Position numbers and translations under genes: made by a program. Positions 44,150 to 53,788 of a stretch of DNA of 64,000 nucleotides are shown one piece after another. The notes under the pieces are model-generated. The model was not told where the DNA came from. It saw only the letters and a list, made by a program, of their open reading frames with translations, and did no database searches. Every line of letters starts with the position of its first letter. Within the stretch, counting starts at the first letter, position 1. This stretch comes from Flavihumibacter solisilvae. GTDB taxonomy: Bacteria > Bacteroidota > Bacteroidia > Chitinophagales > Chitinophagaceae. The stretch is from contig NZ_JSVC01000019.1 in NCBI RefSeq assembly GCF_000814475.1, forward strand, positions 238,014 to 302,013, in the 5' to 3' direction.

Positions 44150-45638
44150 ACGCAGGCCTGTTTTTCTTGCGGAGACGCGATAGGATGGGGAATAGTTTAC
44201 TGTAACCCAGCAACAAGGTCGAGCGGTTGATCAACCAGGAAAAGAGCCCATACATAACCATACAGGCAACAAAGTCCAGCATTACCGATGCAACAGGATG
44301 AATGCCTTTGTACACGGATTGGTGTACCAGGCATGCGTTTCCTCCCGCCAAAGCTGCAGCAATAAAAGACCCGCCGATATTGCGGAACATTTCCCATACT
44401 TTGATATCAATGATCCGGAATGCGATCATCCAGCCTGGAATCCAAAGGAAAACGAGGAAGCTGATCGAATAAGCCCAGGCAACACCAGCGATACCCCAGT
44501 TCATGCCCACCAGGATGGCGGTTATGATAACAATAGTGTTGTAGATCATCCACCGGAAAAGTTTGCTCGTCTGGCCGGTTGATTTATAGATCCAGACAGT
44601 AGTCAGGCCGATCGTGTCAATTACGCCGTAGATGCAGAAGATCCGCAGGAGGTAGGCTACTTCCATCCATTTGCTGCCGAGCAGGATATAGATCAGTTCG
44701 TCAGCAGCGATGATCACATAAACAAAAAAGGGAAGAATAATAAAGGCGAATAACCTGGTGGTCAGGAGAAATACTCTTTTCATGTTCGGAAGATCATCCT
44801 GATAGGTAGAAAGCACCGGGAACATGACCCTTGCCAACACCTGGTGGGTGAGGTTAAGGGGTTGAAGCATGAGGAAGTAAGCCCTGGAATAAATACCGAG
44901 AGCGGTTGCGCCAAGCGCTTTTCCAACAAGGAGATTATCGATATTCCGCGCCGTAAAGTTCAGGAGGTCGTTGCCCAGCAGGTTCATACTGTAACGTCGC
45001 AGCGAATGGAATGCTTGCAGGCTGAAGCGGAAAGAAGGTTTCCAACTCGATGTATTCCAGAGAATAATACTACTGATCGTGTTAATGATCAGGTATTGAT
45101 AAACGAGAGTATAAACACCCGTTCCCTTCAGCGCAAAGTAAAGCGCGGCAATTCCACCTGCGGTCACTGCAATACTATCCTGAATAAACAAGCGCTTGAA
45201 TTCAAGGTTTTTTTGCAGCAACGCTTCCTGCACGCTATTCATCGATCCAATGATGAATACGAGTGAATACAGGCGGAGAGCATCTGTAACAGGCGGCATC
45301 TTGAATACCGTCGCTATGAAAGGTGAAGCCAGGTAGAATACCAGGTAAATGATCAGTGCCGTACCCACGTTGATCCAGAAAACCGTGCTCAGGAACTCAT
45401 CGTTGATATCCTTCTTCTGGATCAGTGCAGCACCTAATCCCAGGCTGCGGACAACATCAGCAAGGTTGATGAACACCAGCAGGATACTGAAAACGCCGAA
45501 TTCGGCCGGGCTGAGGATCCGGGCAATCGCCAGCTGGAAGAAGAACTGGATGAACTGCCTGAAGAATTTTGCAGCCAGGCTCCAGCGCACACCACTCAGG
45601 GTGCGTTTTTCCATTGATGATGCCGGCTTTGCTGTCAT
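44142..45638 (-). CDS. Wzx-type polysaccharide flippase (PST/MVF superfamily)
   Basis: A 498-residue membrane protein with twelve to fourteen helices. The opening GVRWSLAAKFFRQFIQFFFQLAIARILSPAEFG and the GLGAALIQKKDINDEFLST segment are typical of PST-family oligosaccharide flippases. It should move undecaprenyl-linked repeat units to the periplasm. It is the second gene of the minus-strand unit, 9 bases after the Wzc-like kinase gene. Confidence 0.92.
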   Translation of the reverse strand: MTAKPASSMEKRTLSGVRWSLAAKFFRQFIQFFFQLAIARILSPAEFGVFSILLVFINLADVVRSLGLGAALIQKKDINDEFLSTVFWINVGTALIIYLVFYLASPFIATVFKMPPVTDALRLYSLVFIIGSMNSVQEALLQKNLEFKRLFIQDSIAVTAGGIAALYFALKGTGVYTLVYQYLIINTISSIILWNTSSWKPSFRFSLQAFHSLRRYSMNLLGNDLLNFTARNIDNLLVGKALGATALGIYSRAYFLMLQPLNLTHQVLARVMFPVLSTYQDDLPNMKRVFLLTTRLFAFIILPFFVYVIIAADELIYILLGSKWMEVAYLLRIFCIYGVIDTIGLTTVWIYKSTGQTSKLFRWMIYNTIVIITAILVGMNWGIAGVAWAYSISFLVFLWIPGWMIAFRIIDIKVWEMFRNIGGSFIAAALAGGNACLVHQSVYKGIHPVASVMLDFVACMVMYGLFSWLINRSTLLLGYSKLFPILSRLRKKNRPAYE

Positions 45639-45646
45639 GGTACCTG

Positions 45647-47923
45647 TTAGTTGAAATATTCGCCCTTGAAAATTTCGCCACCATACAACTCATCAATAAG
45701 AACATCGTTCACCACCACCTGTAGGTTGCGGAACTCTTTCTTTTTAAGGGATGCATTGAGCAGTTCCAGGTAACGCACTTCTGTATAATTCTGCCTGACA
45801 ACAAACAGTGTCGCATCCGAAAACCTTTCCAACTGCAGCGCATCAGAGATGATCACAAACGGAGGAGTATTGATAATGATGTAATCGAAATGGTCGTCGC
45901 AATACCGGAAAATCTCTTCCAGCTTAGCCATAGGCAGCTCGGGAATCATCTCGAGGGGTTTTGTACCGGGAAGTATATAGAGGTCTTCCCAGGTTTTATG
46001 TTGTACGATAATATCCTGCAGATTGGTAATTTCTCCTTTCAGATAACTGTTCAGGAAGTTGCTGTGTTGTACATCGAGGTGTCTGGCGATATCAGGGTTT
46101 CGCAGGTCGAGATCAATGAGCAGGGTCTTTCTTTTATTTGCGGCAAAGCTTGTAGCCAGGTTTGTGCTGACAAAAGACTTCCCCTCTCCTGTTGTGCTGG
46201 AAGTAACCAGGATCTTTTTCGCACGGGATTGTCCGGGCATTATTCTTTCGACCCTTGTCCGCAACAGGCGGAACTGTTCAATGGTTATCCGGGACCGCGA
46301 AAGGAAAGCCGAAAAGTGAAATTTCTTCATGCGCGTGATCTCCCCGATAATGGGGCTGCTGATGCGTGATGCTATCGCTGCCTTGGAATTGACCTTATCG
46401 TCGACTGTTGATTTAAGGTTGATGAAGATTGTCGGGATAAGTAATGCCAGGAAACAGGTTGATGCCAGTACAATGATCTTGTTGGGTTGCACCGGTTCTA
46501 CAGAACTATATGCCTGGTCAATTACCCGCAACCGGTATATAGCGTCCACATTACTCAGGGAAGCTTCTTCCATTTTTTGCAACAGGAAGATGTAAATATT
46601 CTCCCGGACTGATTTCTCCCGGAAGATGGTCAGCAGCCGGCGTTCGAGGATCGGGATGGAACCGATCTTTTCATCAACCGTTTTTTTAATGACTTGCAGA
46701 GAAGCAATATTAGCCTGTACGGACCGCAGTTGGATCGCCAGGTTCTTCATGATGCCGTCTTTCTCCACCTGGATCTTTTCATCCAGGCTTTTCAGGGTGA
46801 CATTCTTCTGGCCGGTTAGAGTGACCATTTCAGCTTTCTTCAGTTGCAGCTCATTGAAGCGGGCAACCATTTCAATCAGGACGGGGTCATTAGTACCGAG
46901 GTTTGGCGGTGAAACCGTATTTTCCGCAACCGCAATATGATGCTCCAGTTTTTTCAGGATCTCCAATTGGAGGTTTGCGGTGTAAATATTCTGTTCAACA
47001 TCTTTAGATCTTTCGAGCAGGATCTTGGCATCTTCGCCCAGGTTCGTGATCTGCCGCCGGATCTTGAAGTCCTGCTCCTGGTCTTCGAAATCGTTCAGCT
47101 GGGAAGAAAGCAGCTGTAGCCTTGCCCGGATGATGTCCTGGAGCGTATCGGTCTCGATTCTCTTGGTGAGGATATTGGTCTTGTTATATTCATTAACGAT
47201 TGTCTGGAGCAGCAAGGAACCTTTCTCTTTCGACGGATGAAGGAGCGTCAGGTAAAGCAGGCTGGCATTTTTTGACGGCGCGGAGATGTTGAGCGATTTA
47301 TTGATCTGCTCTGCCGTAACCGCAGGATGCTGTACGTTGATCTTCAGGTCGCGTATGCAAATTGTATCCATACATGGACTCCTGGAAATAGAAAACCTGG
47401 CGCCCTGGTACCGGATCATTTCATTGAAGGAATGCCGGCTGTTGTCATTGAGGAGGGTAAAGTCACCCTGCTGTTCCAGCCGGATCTCCAGGGGAGTTGC
47501 TTCAAGCTCTTCAGAGCTTTCGACGAGGAGAAGTTTTACCGGTGGGTCGTTGTGAATGGCGGAATAAAAGAAATCGTTTTCCCCTTTCTGGTAATACGAA
47601 ATATTCAGTTTGAGTACATCAATCACATTCCTTAACACCGTATTGGACCTGATGATCTGGATTTCATTTTCTATGCTTTGCATATCGGTAAGCATATCCA
47701 GCTCCGAAATATTCAGGCTGAGTGTTGATCCCGCTTCTTCGCCTTTTACCAGGATGGATGACTGGATCCTGTATAAAGGCTGCGCGACACGGATATACAA
47801 ATAAGCCAGGACAAGGCAGGCAATGAAAGACAATAAATAACTGCGCTTATGCCTGAGATATTTACGGATAAGGCTCTTGGTGTAATTCTGATCCTCATCA
47901 AAGTTGAAGGAGCTACTGTTCAT
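45647..47923 (-). CDS. Wzc-like polysaccharide co-polymerase/tyrosine autokinase
   Basis: A 758-residue protein: an N-terminal Wzz domain, a long periplasmic coiled coil, a second membrane helix (LASTCFLALLIPTIFI), and a C-terminal BY-kinase domain. Walker A is TTGEGKS (about 577-583), and Walker A' is LLIDLDLRNPD with Asp604 and Asp606. Walker B reads YIIINTPP, with Asn685 where aspartate is usual, and the C-terminal tail has only three tyrosines. It controls chain length and export of the polysaccharide. The ATG at 47923 is used; an upstream TTG at 47974 adds no signal. It is the first gene of the minus-strand unit. Confidence 0.9.
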   Translation of the reverse strand: MNSSSFNFDEDQNYTKSLIRKYLRHKRSYLLSFIACLVLAYLYIRVAQPLYRIQSSILVKGEEAGSTLSLNISELDMLTDMQSIENEIQIIRSNTVLRNVIDVLKLNISYYQKGENDFFYSAIHNDPPVKLLLVESSEELEATPLEIRLEQQGDFTLLNDNSRHSFNEMIRYQGARFSISRSPCMDTICIRDLKINVQHPAVTAEQINKSLNISAPSKNASLLYLTLLHPSKEKGSLLLQTIVNEYNKTNILTKRIETDTLQDIIRARLQLLSSQLNDFEDQEQDFKIRRQITNLGEDAKILLERSKDVEQNIYTANLQLEILKKLEHHIAVAENTVSPPNLGTNDPVLIEMVARFNELQLKKAEMVTLTGQKNVTLKSLDEKIQVEKDGIMKNLAIQLRSVQANIASLQVIKKTVDEKIGSIPILERRLLTIFREKSVRENIYIFLLQKMEEASLSNVDAIYRLRVIDQAYSSVEPVQPNKIIVLASTCFLALLIPTIFINLKSTVDDKVNSKAAIASRISSPIIGEITRMKKFHFSAFLSRSRITIEQFRLLRTRVERIMPGQSRAKKILVTSSTTGEGKSFVSTNLATSFAANKRKTLLIDLDLRNPDIARHLDVQHSNFLNSYLKGEITNLQDIIVQHKTWEDLYILPGTKPLEMIPELPMAKLEEIFRYCDDHFDYIIINTPPFVIISDALQLERFSDATLFVVRQNYTEVRYLELLNASLKKKEFRNLQVVVNDVLIDELYGGEIFKGEYFN

Positions 47924-48078
47924 GAAGACTAAAAATTTATCTGGCGCCGGGTTAGCGATGCAAATAACATGCATAATGAAGTGGATGATCCTTTATACCT
48001 ATTAAGTATTTGTTATGAATAACCCTGGTATATATGCGTAACAGCAAATACGGTAACTATGCGGATTATTAAAAACCC

Positions 48079-49521
48079 ATGAGCTGGTTACACCTCCTGC
48101 TGGTACTCTGTTGGTTTCGCGCTTCCAATGAGATCACACTCGAGTCATTCGGGGTGAAGGGGAATGGAACGGATGAAACCGCCATGATCCTGAAAGCACT
48201 GGCTGCTGCAAGAGAAAAGAAACTTCCGCTGCGGTTGCTGGGAAAAACATATGTTTTTTCCCCAACGCAAACCATTGACATCACAGGAATTCCTGCATTT
48301 ACAGGAAAAGGTCGTTTTGATTTATCGCGAACCGGTACTGCTATAGGGAACAAAGCCATGAAAGCCGTGTTCCAGGTAAGCGGGAAGATCCAAATGGTTC
48401 AGTCCGGGATCCGCGAAATAAAAGCAGGTGATACACAACTGAGGCTTACCTCCGGACTTTCATTGAAGCCCGGAGATGTAATGTTCCTTACCAGCGCAGA
48501 ACCATTGGCCAATACAAGGCGTGCCTACTATAACAAGGGCCAGCGGCTCATAGTAAAGTCATACGAAAAGCAAACAGGATTACTAAGCGTTGCAGAACCT
48601 GTCAACTATTCCTTCAATTCGGCGTGCCTTTGGATAAATAACCTGATCCCGGAATTTAGCGTAGACAAGGACATTGAATTCGTAACGGCACCAATGAACT
48701 TCATCACCTGTCTCAGGATCTATTATGCAAAAGCAAGGATAAGCGGTCGCTATACCAATTTTGCTTTGACCGCCGTAATGTTCAAATCATCTTCAGGCAC
48801 TGTACAGGAAATGCAGGCCGAACTTCCCGTTTCATCAAACAATGGCTACAGTCATTGCATCCAGGTGGCTGACATGAGTGATGTCGCTATTTCGAATTGC
48901 AGGTTATCCGGCGGCAGGCATGTGATCAGTGGAACTGCCGGCGGGTTATGGGAACAAAATTCATGTGGTGGCAATGGGCATGCGGGCTATCCATCCCGGT
49001 TAACGATTGACGGGGGTGAATATAAGGGCACTTTCGGGGTTGCCGATATTACTGCCGACATTGGAACACTCGATGCCCACGGAGTTGTGCAGGAAATGGT
49101 GATCCGGAACTGCACAGTTTATGGTGGCATCAATCTAGGGGCAAACAGGATGATTGTTGAGAATGTAACAATTTACCCGAACGGAAAGTATGCATTTAAT
49201 GTAGGCAGTGATGTGGAACCCGGGTCAGAATGGGGACAATACAGCCTTCAAAATATAACCGTTCGCCTGAAGGACACAGACCCCGCTGTTTTTTCAAGCA
49301 AGGCAGATATAATGCGGCTCACCATCCGGGGGATGAAAGTGGAAGGTTTTGGTCGCAACAACCTGCTGATTGATTTCCGGAAGCAGGCACCTAAAGAAGT
49401 TGATGTAAGTGACCTGCAGGGAAGAGGGATTGATCAACCCGATATCATCCGGTTATTGAAACGAACCAAATGGCGGGTAACCAATTCCAGCCTCGGAAAA
49501 GGGTCCGTACGTCAATCCTGA
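48079..49521 (+). CDS. Secreted beta-helix (pectate-lyase-like) protein of the EPS cluster
   Basis: A 480-residue protein with a signal peptide and the opening ITLESFGVKGNGTDETAMILKAL, the usual start of tailspike- and pectate-lyase-like beta-helices. Later segments (CTVYGGINLGANRMIVENVTIYP) give a helix ladder. It is divergent from the Wzc-like gene and precedes the Wza-like exporter by 37 bases. It is most likely a depolymerase that trims or releases the polysaccharide, but that is inference from position. Confidence 0.75.
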   Translation: MSWLHLLLVLCWFRASNEITLESFGVKGNGTDETAMILKALAAAREKKLPLRLLGKTYVFSPTQTIDITGIPAFTGKGRFDLSRTGTAIGNKAMKAVFQVSGKIQMVQSGIREIKAGDTQLRLTSGLSLKPGDVMFLTSAEPLANTRRAYYNKGQRLIVKSYEKQTGLLSVAEPVNYSFNSACLWINNLIPEFSVDKDIEFVTAPMNFITCLRIYYAKARISGRYTNFALTAVMFKSSSGTVQEMQAELPVSSNNGYSHCIQVADMSDVAISNCRLSGGRHVISGTAGGLWEQNSCGGNGHAGYPSRLTIDGGEYKGTFGVADITADIGTLDAHGVVQEMVIRNCTVYGGINLGANRMIVENVTIYPNGKYAFNVGSDVEPGSEWGQYSLQNITVRLKDTDPAVFSSKADIMRLTIRGMKVEGFGRNNLLIDFRKQAPKEVDVSDLQGRGIDQPDIIRLLKRTKWRVTNSSLGKGSVRQS

Positions 49522-49558
49522 TCACCAATAAGAATGTAAACCACAGAAAAGTTCAACA

Positions 49559-50353
49559 ATGTATTTTCTTCGCAACAAGTTAATGTGTTTACTGCTGACA
49601 GCGGGTATAATGGCTGGCATGACATCCTGTATCCAGTCAAAAAAAATTGCTTATTTCAATGACAGCCTGGTAAATGATTCCATCGTGGCCATTAACGGGC
49701 TGGAACCTGTGATCCAGGTAAATGACATGCTGAGTATAAATGTGAGTTCTTTGAGTCCTGAAGCCACACTAATATTCAATGCACCTAATTTTCCCGTAAC
49801 GCCTGCATCCAACCCAGGAGTTACTTTGCAGCAAACGGCTGGATATATAGTAGACCAGCAGGGTTGCATCCAATTCCCCATCCTGGGAAAGATCCAGGCA
49901 GCAGGTTTATTGAAGTCGCAGCTGGAAACATCCATTGCTTCGGAACTTACGAAAAGGGACCAATTGTCGGAGCCCATGGTGAAGATCAGGTACCTGAATT
50001 TTCGGGTAACCGTACTCGGGGAAGTGGCAAGACCTGGAGTAGTCACGGTACCAGGTGAACAGATCAGTATATTGGAAGCCCTTGGCGCATCGGGTGACCT
50101 GACCATTTATGGCAAGCGGGACAATGTAATGCTGATTCGGCAGGAAGGAAACCAGAAGATCGTGCACCGGATCAACCTGAATTCTGCAAACATCATGCAA
50201 TCTCCTTACTTCTACATGCGATCAAATGATGTGCTATATGTTGAGCCCGTGAAGGCAAGGGTCGCAGCCAGCAGTCGCAGCCAGCAACTGCTCCCTTCCA
50301 TCCTGGCCGGGATCTCTATCGTTGTTGTGTTAATAACCAGCCTTGTGAACTAA
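49559..50353 (+). CDS. Wza-like polysaccharide export lipoprotein
   Basis: A 264-residue outer-membrane lipoprotein (lipobox GMTSC) with a Poly_export domain (LEPVIQVNDMLSINVSSLSPEA) and an SLBB domain (RVTVLGEVARPGVVTVPGEQISILEALGASG). A C-terminal hydrophobic helix (LAGISIVVVLITSLV) spans the membrane. It forms the exit channel for polysaccharide and works with the Wzc-like protein. Its 3' end overlaps the convergent methyltransferase gene by 24 bases. Confidence 0.92.
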   Translation: MYFLRNKLMCLLLTAGIMAGMTSCIQSKKIAYFNDSLVNDSIVAINGLEPVIQVNDMLSINVSSLSPEATLIFNAPNFPVTPASNPGVTLQQTAGYIVDQQGCIQFPILGKIQAAGLLKSQLETSIASELTKRDQLSEPMVKIRYLNFRVTVLGEVARPGVVTVPGEQISILEALGASGDLTIYGKRDNVMLIRQEGNQKIVHRINLNSANIMQSPYFYMRSNDVLYVEPVKARVAASSRSQQLLPSILAGISIVVVLITSLVN

Positions 50354-51106
50354 AGGCTTGCTGCAGCAATAGATCAGTTCTGTAGGATCTACAACATAGC
50401 GCAGGTTCTGCTTCGTTTTAAATGAAGCAGCATAGTCATCCGCAACCACCCTGAAGCCTGCGTTTTCGAGACGTTGTTTATAGTCAATGCCATAGATTCG
50501 CTTATGATCGATATGGCCGAAATGGAGCAACCGGCCTTCATTCGTTGTGATGGAAGGATCTTCATAACTAACGTCCCTTGAATAGTCGATGGGCACCTGG
50601 TGGATAGCCCATCCGCCTGGCTTCATTACACGCAGGAGTTCGCGCATCGCAAGATGATCATCGGGTATATGTTCCAATACATGGCTAGAAATCACCACAT
50701 CAAAATGATTGTCGGGAAAGGCCATATTCGTCATATCCACCTTCATCATTGCCCTTGGTGAATTGAGGTCAGCGGAATAGTATTCCAGGTTGGGTAATGC
50801 CGCGAATCGCTTATAAAAGCAATGCTCAGGTGCGAAATGCAACACTTTGAGCCTGTCGTTGAAAAAGTTGGTCTTGTATTTTAAATACATATACATGAGC
50901 CGGTGACGTTTTGCCGAACCACATTTAGGACAATTGTGACCTTCCACAAACCGCGCAAAATAAGATCCGCATACCGGACAGAAAACTTTGTTTCCCATAT
51001 ACAGCATGCTTCGCATATTGTAATAGGTTTTGAGTAGAGGATCAAAGGCTGTTGTGGGGATCATTTGCTTCACAGAGTACCAATGCCGTGATTTAGCTAA
51101 TTGCAT
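50330..51106 (-). CDS. SAM-dependent methyltransferase with N-terminal zinc ribbon
   Basis: A 258-residue protein. Residues around 35-60 hold a four-cysteine zinc ribbon (CPVCGSYFARFVEGHNCPKCG). The methyltransferase core shows motif I-like LKVLHFAPEHCF, then SADLNSPRAMMKVDMTNMAF and FDVVISSHVLEHIPD. It is inside the polysaccharide cluster and may methylate a sugar or cap a chain, which is inference. It is divergent from the sugar transferase gene. Confidence 0.85.
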   Translation of the reverse strand: MQLAKSRHWYSVKQMIPTTAFDPLLKTYYNMRSMLYMGNKVFCPVCGSYFARFVEGHNCPKCGSAKRHRLMYMYLKYKTNFFNDRLKVLHFAPEHCFYKRFAALPNLEYYSADLNSPRAMMKVDMTNMAFPDNHFDVVISSHVLEHIPDDHLAMRELLRVMKPGGWAIHQVPIDYSRDVSYEDPSITTNEGRLLHFGHIDHKRIYGIDYKQRLENAGFRVVADDYAASFKTKQNLRYVVDPTELIYCCSKPLVHKAGY

Positions 51107-51253
51107 ATGCAGGATTTAGTAACCAAAAATATTGACCTGCACTAATAAAATTCATTGGTTCAAATAAGTTATCAATTGCATAATAATTCAATAATATACA
51201 GGTACTATTTTCATCAGGTTATTTCTTCTCCACCACATCTGAACTTCCCTTCT

Positions 51254-52225
51254 ATGATCGCAACAGCTGAAAATTCATCGGTCGCGTATAAACGCGAAAC
51301 ATTTCCCAGGTTGGAAAAAACCCAGGAAAGCGAGCACCACAATGTCATGTTTCCACTTAACCGGAAATATGATGTGGACGCATTATTACTATATATGAAC
51401 AGGAAACTTGAAACAGGATCAACTTTCTCCGGAATCTTTTACAGCAGTGAATATTATGCAAAGAAGATCAGGACCGGGGAAGCGGGATTTACCGGACAGG
51501 TAAGATGGATGCGGGAATTGCTTCTACACCGCGTTGTGCCCAAGCTGTCACCTGCAATGAGGGACTTGTACATTAAACATACAGCAGGACAGGAAAAACA
51601 TTTCACCCGACCAGAGGTGCTTGGCCGATTGTACAAATACGGTTTTACCATTTCCAATTTCCAGGAGAAGGATCATGTCTGTTATTTCACTGCACGCAAA
51701 ATCAAGTCTCCTGATTTAACTGCACCTAATATGTGGCCGATATTTGCCATGAAGCGGATCGGTCATGAAGGTAAAATGATCACCGTGTTCAAGTTCAGGA
51801 CCATGCATGCATTTTCCGAGCACCTGCAGGAGTATGTTTATCAACGGAACGGGCTGGCTAACGGCGACAAATTCAATAACGATTTCAGGATTTCCCGTTG
51901 GGGTAAATTATTAAGGAAATATTGGATAGACGAGCTGCCGATGGTGGTGAACCTGTTAAGAGGTGATATGAAGCTGGTTGGACCAAGGCCTTTGACCCGG
52001 CATAAATTCAACCTGTATTCACCGGAGCTACAAATCGAAAGAATTAAATACAAACCCGGGCTGCTGCCACCATTTTATGCAGACCTGCCCGATACACTCC
52101 AGGGCCTGATGGACTCGGAAAAGAAATACCTTGACGCTTACAGGAAAAAAGGTGTGCTTGCCGATATTCACTATATGGGCCGGATTGTTGGGAATATCCT
52201 GTTCAGGCGGGCGAGAAGCAATTAG
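51254..52225 (+). CDS. Sugar transferase lacking its membrane helix
   Basis: A 323-residue protein. Residues about 170-290 are a bacterial sugar transferase domain: GKMITVFKFRTMH, then RKYWIDELPMVVNLLRGDMKLVGPRPLT. The re-entrant membrane helix that normally precedes it (a KRLFDILLSL-type stretch) is absent, and the N-terminal 150 residues are polar and unrecognised. Normal members transfer a phosphosugar to undecaprenyl phosphate and prime the chain. The ATG at 51254 is used in place of a TTG at 51155. Its stop overlaps the convergent SDR gene by 4 bases. Confidence 0.8.
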   Translation: MIATAENSSVAYKRETFPRLEKTQESEHHNVMFPLNRKYDVDALLLYMNRKLETGSTFSGIFYSSEYYAKKIRTGEAGFTGQVRWMRELLLHRVVPKLSPAMRDLYIKHTAGQEKHFTRPEVLGRLYKYGFTISNFQEKDHVCYFTARKIKSPDLTAPNMWPIFAMKRIGHEGKMITVFKFRTMHAFSEHLQEYVYQRNGLANGDKFNNDFRISRWGKLLRKYWIDELPMVVNLLRGDMKLVGPRPLTRHKFNLYSPELQIERIKYKPGLLPPFYADLPDTLQGLMDSEKKYLDAYRKKGVLADIHYMGRIVGNILFRRARSN

Positions 52226-53067
52226 AATAACATGCGGGTAATGCCTTCTTCAAGGGTAACCTTTGGTTCCCATCCAAAGACTGCCCTTGCCTTTGCACAG
52301 TCTGCAACGGTGTCAAGAATTTCGTTTGGACGAAGTTGGCCTGTGTCATTAATCGTGACATCTTTATTTAATATCCTTGCAATCATCTGAACCAGGTCAC
52401 CTACTGACGAGGACCTGCCAGTACCTGCATTGAAAATTCCCGCGACAGGATGTTGAACTGTTCTGATCAACAGGTCCACGAGGTCATCGATATAAAGATA
52501 ATCGCGCCGGGGTATCAGCGACTGCACCTGCACGTTACTGCCTGTCATGATTTGTTTCAAAAGAAGCGGGATCAGAAAATGGTCTGCTTGTCCCGGTCCA
52601 AATATATTGAATGGTCGGATGATGGTGATGTGCATCCCGTATTCACGCTGGTAGAATAGGCAAATGTCTTCAGCAAGTTTTTTCGAAAGTGCATAAGGAT
52701 TATTGGGATCCGGCAGTAACGATTCATTAATCGGATTGACGTTAGTATTGCCGTACAGGTAAGCGCTGACGAAAGTTACCGAAGCATTTTTCCTGCGGGC
52801 AAATTCGAGCGTTTCCAGTGTACCCTGGACATTGGTCTCAATAAAAGCAGCCGGGTGCTCCCAGCTGTGTGGAACAAAAGTGCATGCTGCCAGGTGGATC
52901 ACATGACTGACATTGATGGACTCCGCATCTGCAAAATAGTCGCGGGTGCTTATGGACCCTTTTCGGGAAAGCGGCGCGACGAAATCGTAGTCCCGCTCGA
53001 GCAACTGACGGCAAAGGTGACGTCCGATAAACCCGGTGGAGCCGGTTACAAGTATGGTATTATTCAA
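52222..53067 (-). CDS. NAD-dependent sugar epimerase/reductase (RMD-like SDR)
   Basis: A 281-residue extended SDR. The NAD loop is VTGSTGFIGRHL, and the C-terminal RPNEILDTVADCAKARAVFGWEP is typical of GDP-4-keto-6-deoxy-mannose reductases. The catalytic YxxxK is in PYALSKKLAED. It is the last gene of the minus-strand nucleotide-sugar unit and overlaps its neighbour by 8 bases. The exact substrate is inferred, not proven. Confidence 0.85.
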   Translation of the reverse strand: MNNTILVTGSTGFIGRHLCRQLLERDYDFVAPLSRKGSISTRDYFADAESINVSHVIHLAACTFVPHSWEHPAAFIETNVQGTLETLEFARRKNASVTFVSAYLYGNTNVNPINESLLPDPNNPYALSKKLAEDICLFYQREYGMHITIIRPFNIFGPGQADHFLIPLLLKQIMTGSNVQVQSLIPRRDYLYIDDLVDLLIRTVQHPVAGIFNAGTGRSSSVGDLVQMIARILNKDVTINDTGQLRPNEILDTVADCAKARAVFGWEPKVTLEEGITRMLF

Positions 53068-53788
53068 GGATGGGGTTTGTTTGCAGGAAAAGTTCCTTTT
53101 TCTCTTCGAACTCGTCGATAGCCTTCATGTAGTCATCAGGTCTCCCAATATCAAGCCAGTACCCATCAAATGCTTTTACGCGCACTCTCTTTTGTCTTTC
53201 GATCAGGTTAAGCATGAGGTTGTCAAACCCATAAGGCACATCCAATGGCACATAGCCAAGCACCTCGCGGCTAACCATGTATATACCCATACTGACGTTA
53301 AAGGTTGTTTTAGGTTTTTCACGGAAGCCTACCAGGTGACCCAGGTCATTTACATCAAGCACACCGTAAAGATTGATGTGTTCGCGGAGATGGGAAGAGA
53401 TGGTAAATAGCGCATTTTCTTCAACATGTTCCCTGTAAAACGCGGCATAGTCGAGGTCAGAAAGGATGTCGCCATTCATTACCAGGAAATGTTCAGGAAG
53501 GTCGCTCACCAGTCGAAGCGGGGCAATCGTTCCGAGATTGGTACGTTCCAATGAATAATCGATGCGTATGCCCCATTTCGAACCGTCACCAAAAAAGGCC
53601 CGGAAAATATCTGCCTGATGATTGAGCGCAAGGGTGATATGATCGAAGCCATGCATCACCAGCTGGCGGATGATCACTTCCAGGATCGGGTAGTCACCGA
53701 TAGGCATTAACGGTTTGGGCAATACAACAGTATAAGGCTTCAGCCTTGTGCCTTTGCCACCTGCGAGGATGATAGCGCGCTTAGACAT
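53060..53788 (-). CDS. Sugar-1-phosphate nucleotidyltransferase
   Basis: A 242-residue single-domain enzyme of the NTP_transferase family. The signature is AIILAGGKGTRLKPYTVVLPKPLMPIGDYPILE, and the metal-binding aspartate is in FLVMNGDILSD. It joins a sugar phosphate to a nucleotide and releases pyrophosphate. Whether it makes a GDP-, CDP- or other sugar cannot be told. It overlaps both neighbours by 8 bases, so the three nucleotide-sugar genes are tightly coupled. Confidence 0.88.
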   Translation of the reverse strand: MSKRAIILAGGKGTRLKPYTVVLPKPLMPIGDYPILEVIIRQLVMHGFDHITLALNHQADIFRAFFGDGSKWGIRIDYSLERTNLGTIAPLRLVSDLPEHFLVMNGDILSDLDYAAFYREHVEENALFTISSHLREHINLYGVLDVNDLGHLVGFREKPKTTFNVSMGIYMVSREVLGYVPLDVPYGFDNLMLNLIERQKRVRVKAFDGYWLDIGRPDDYMKAIDEFEEKKELFLQTNPILE

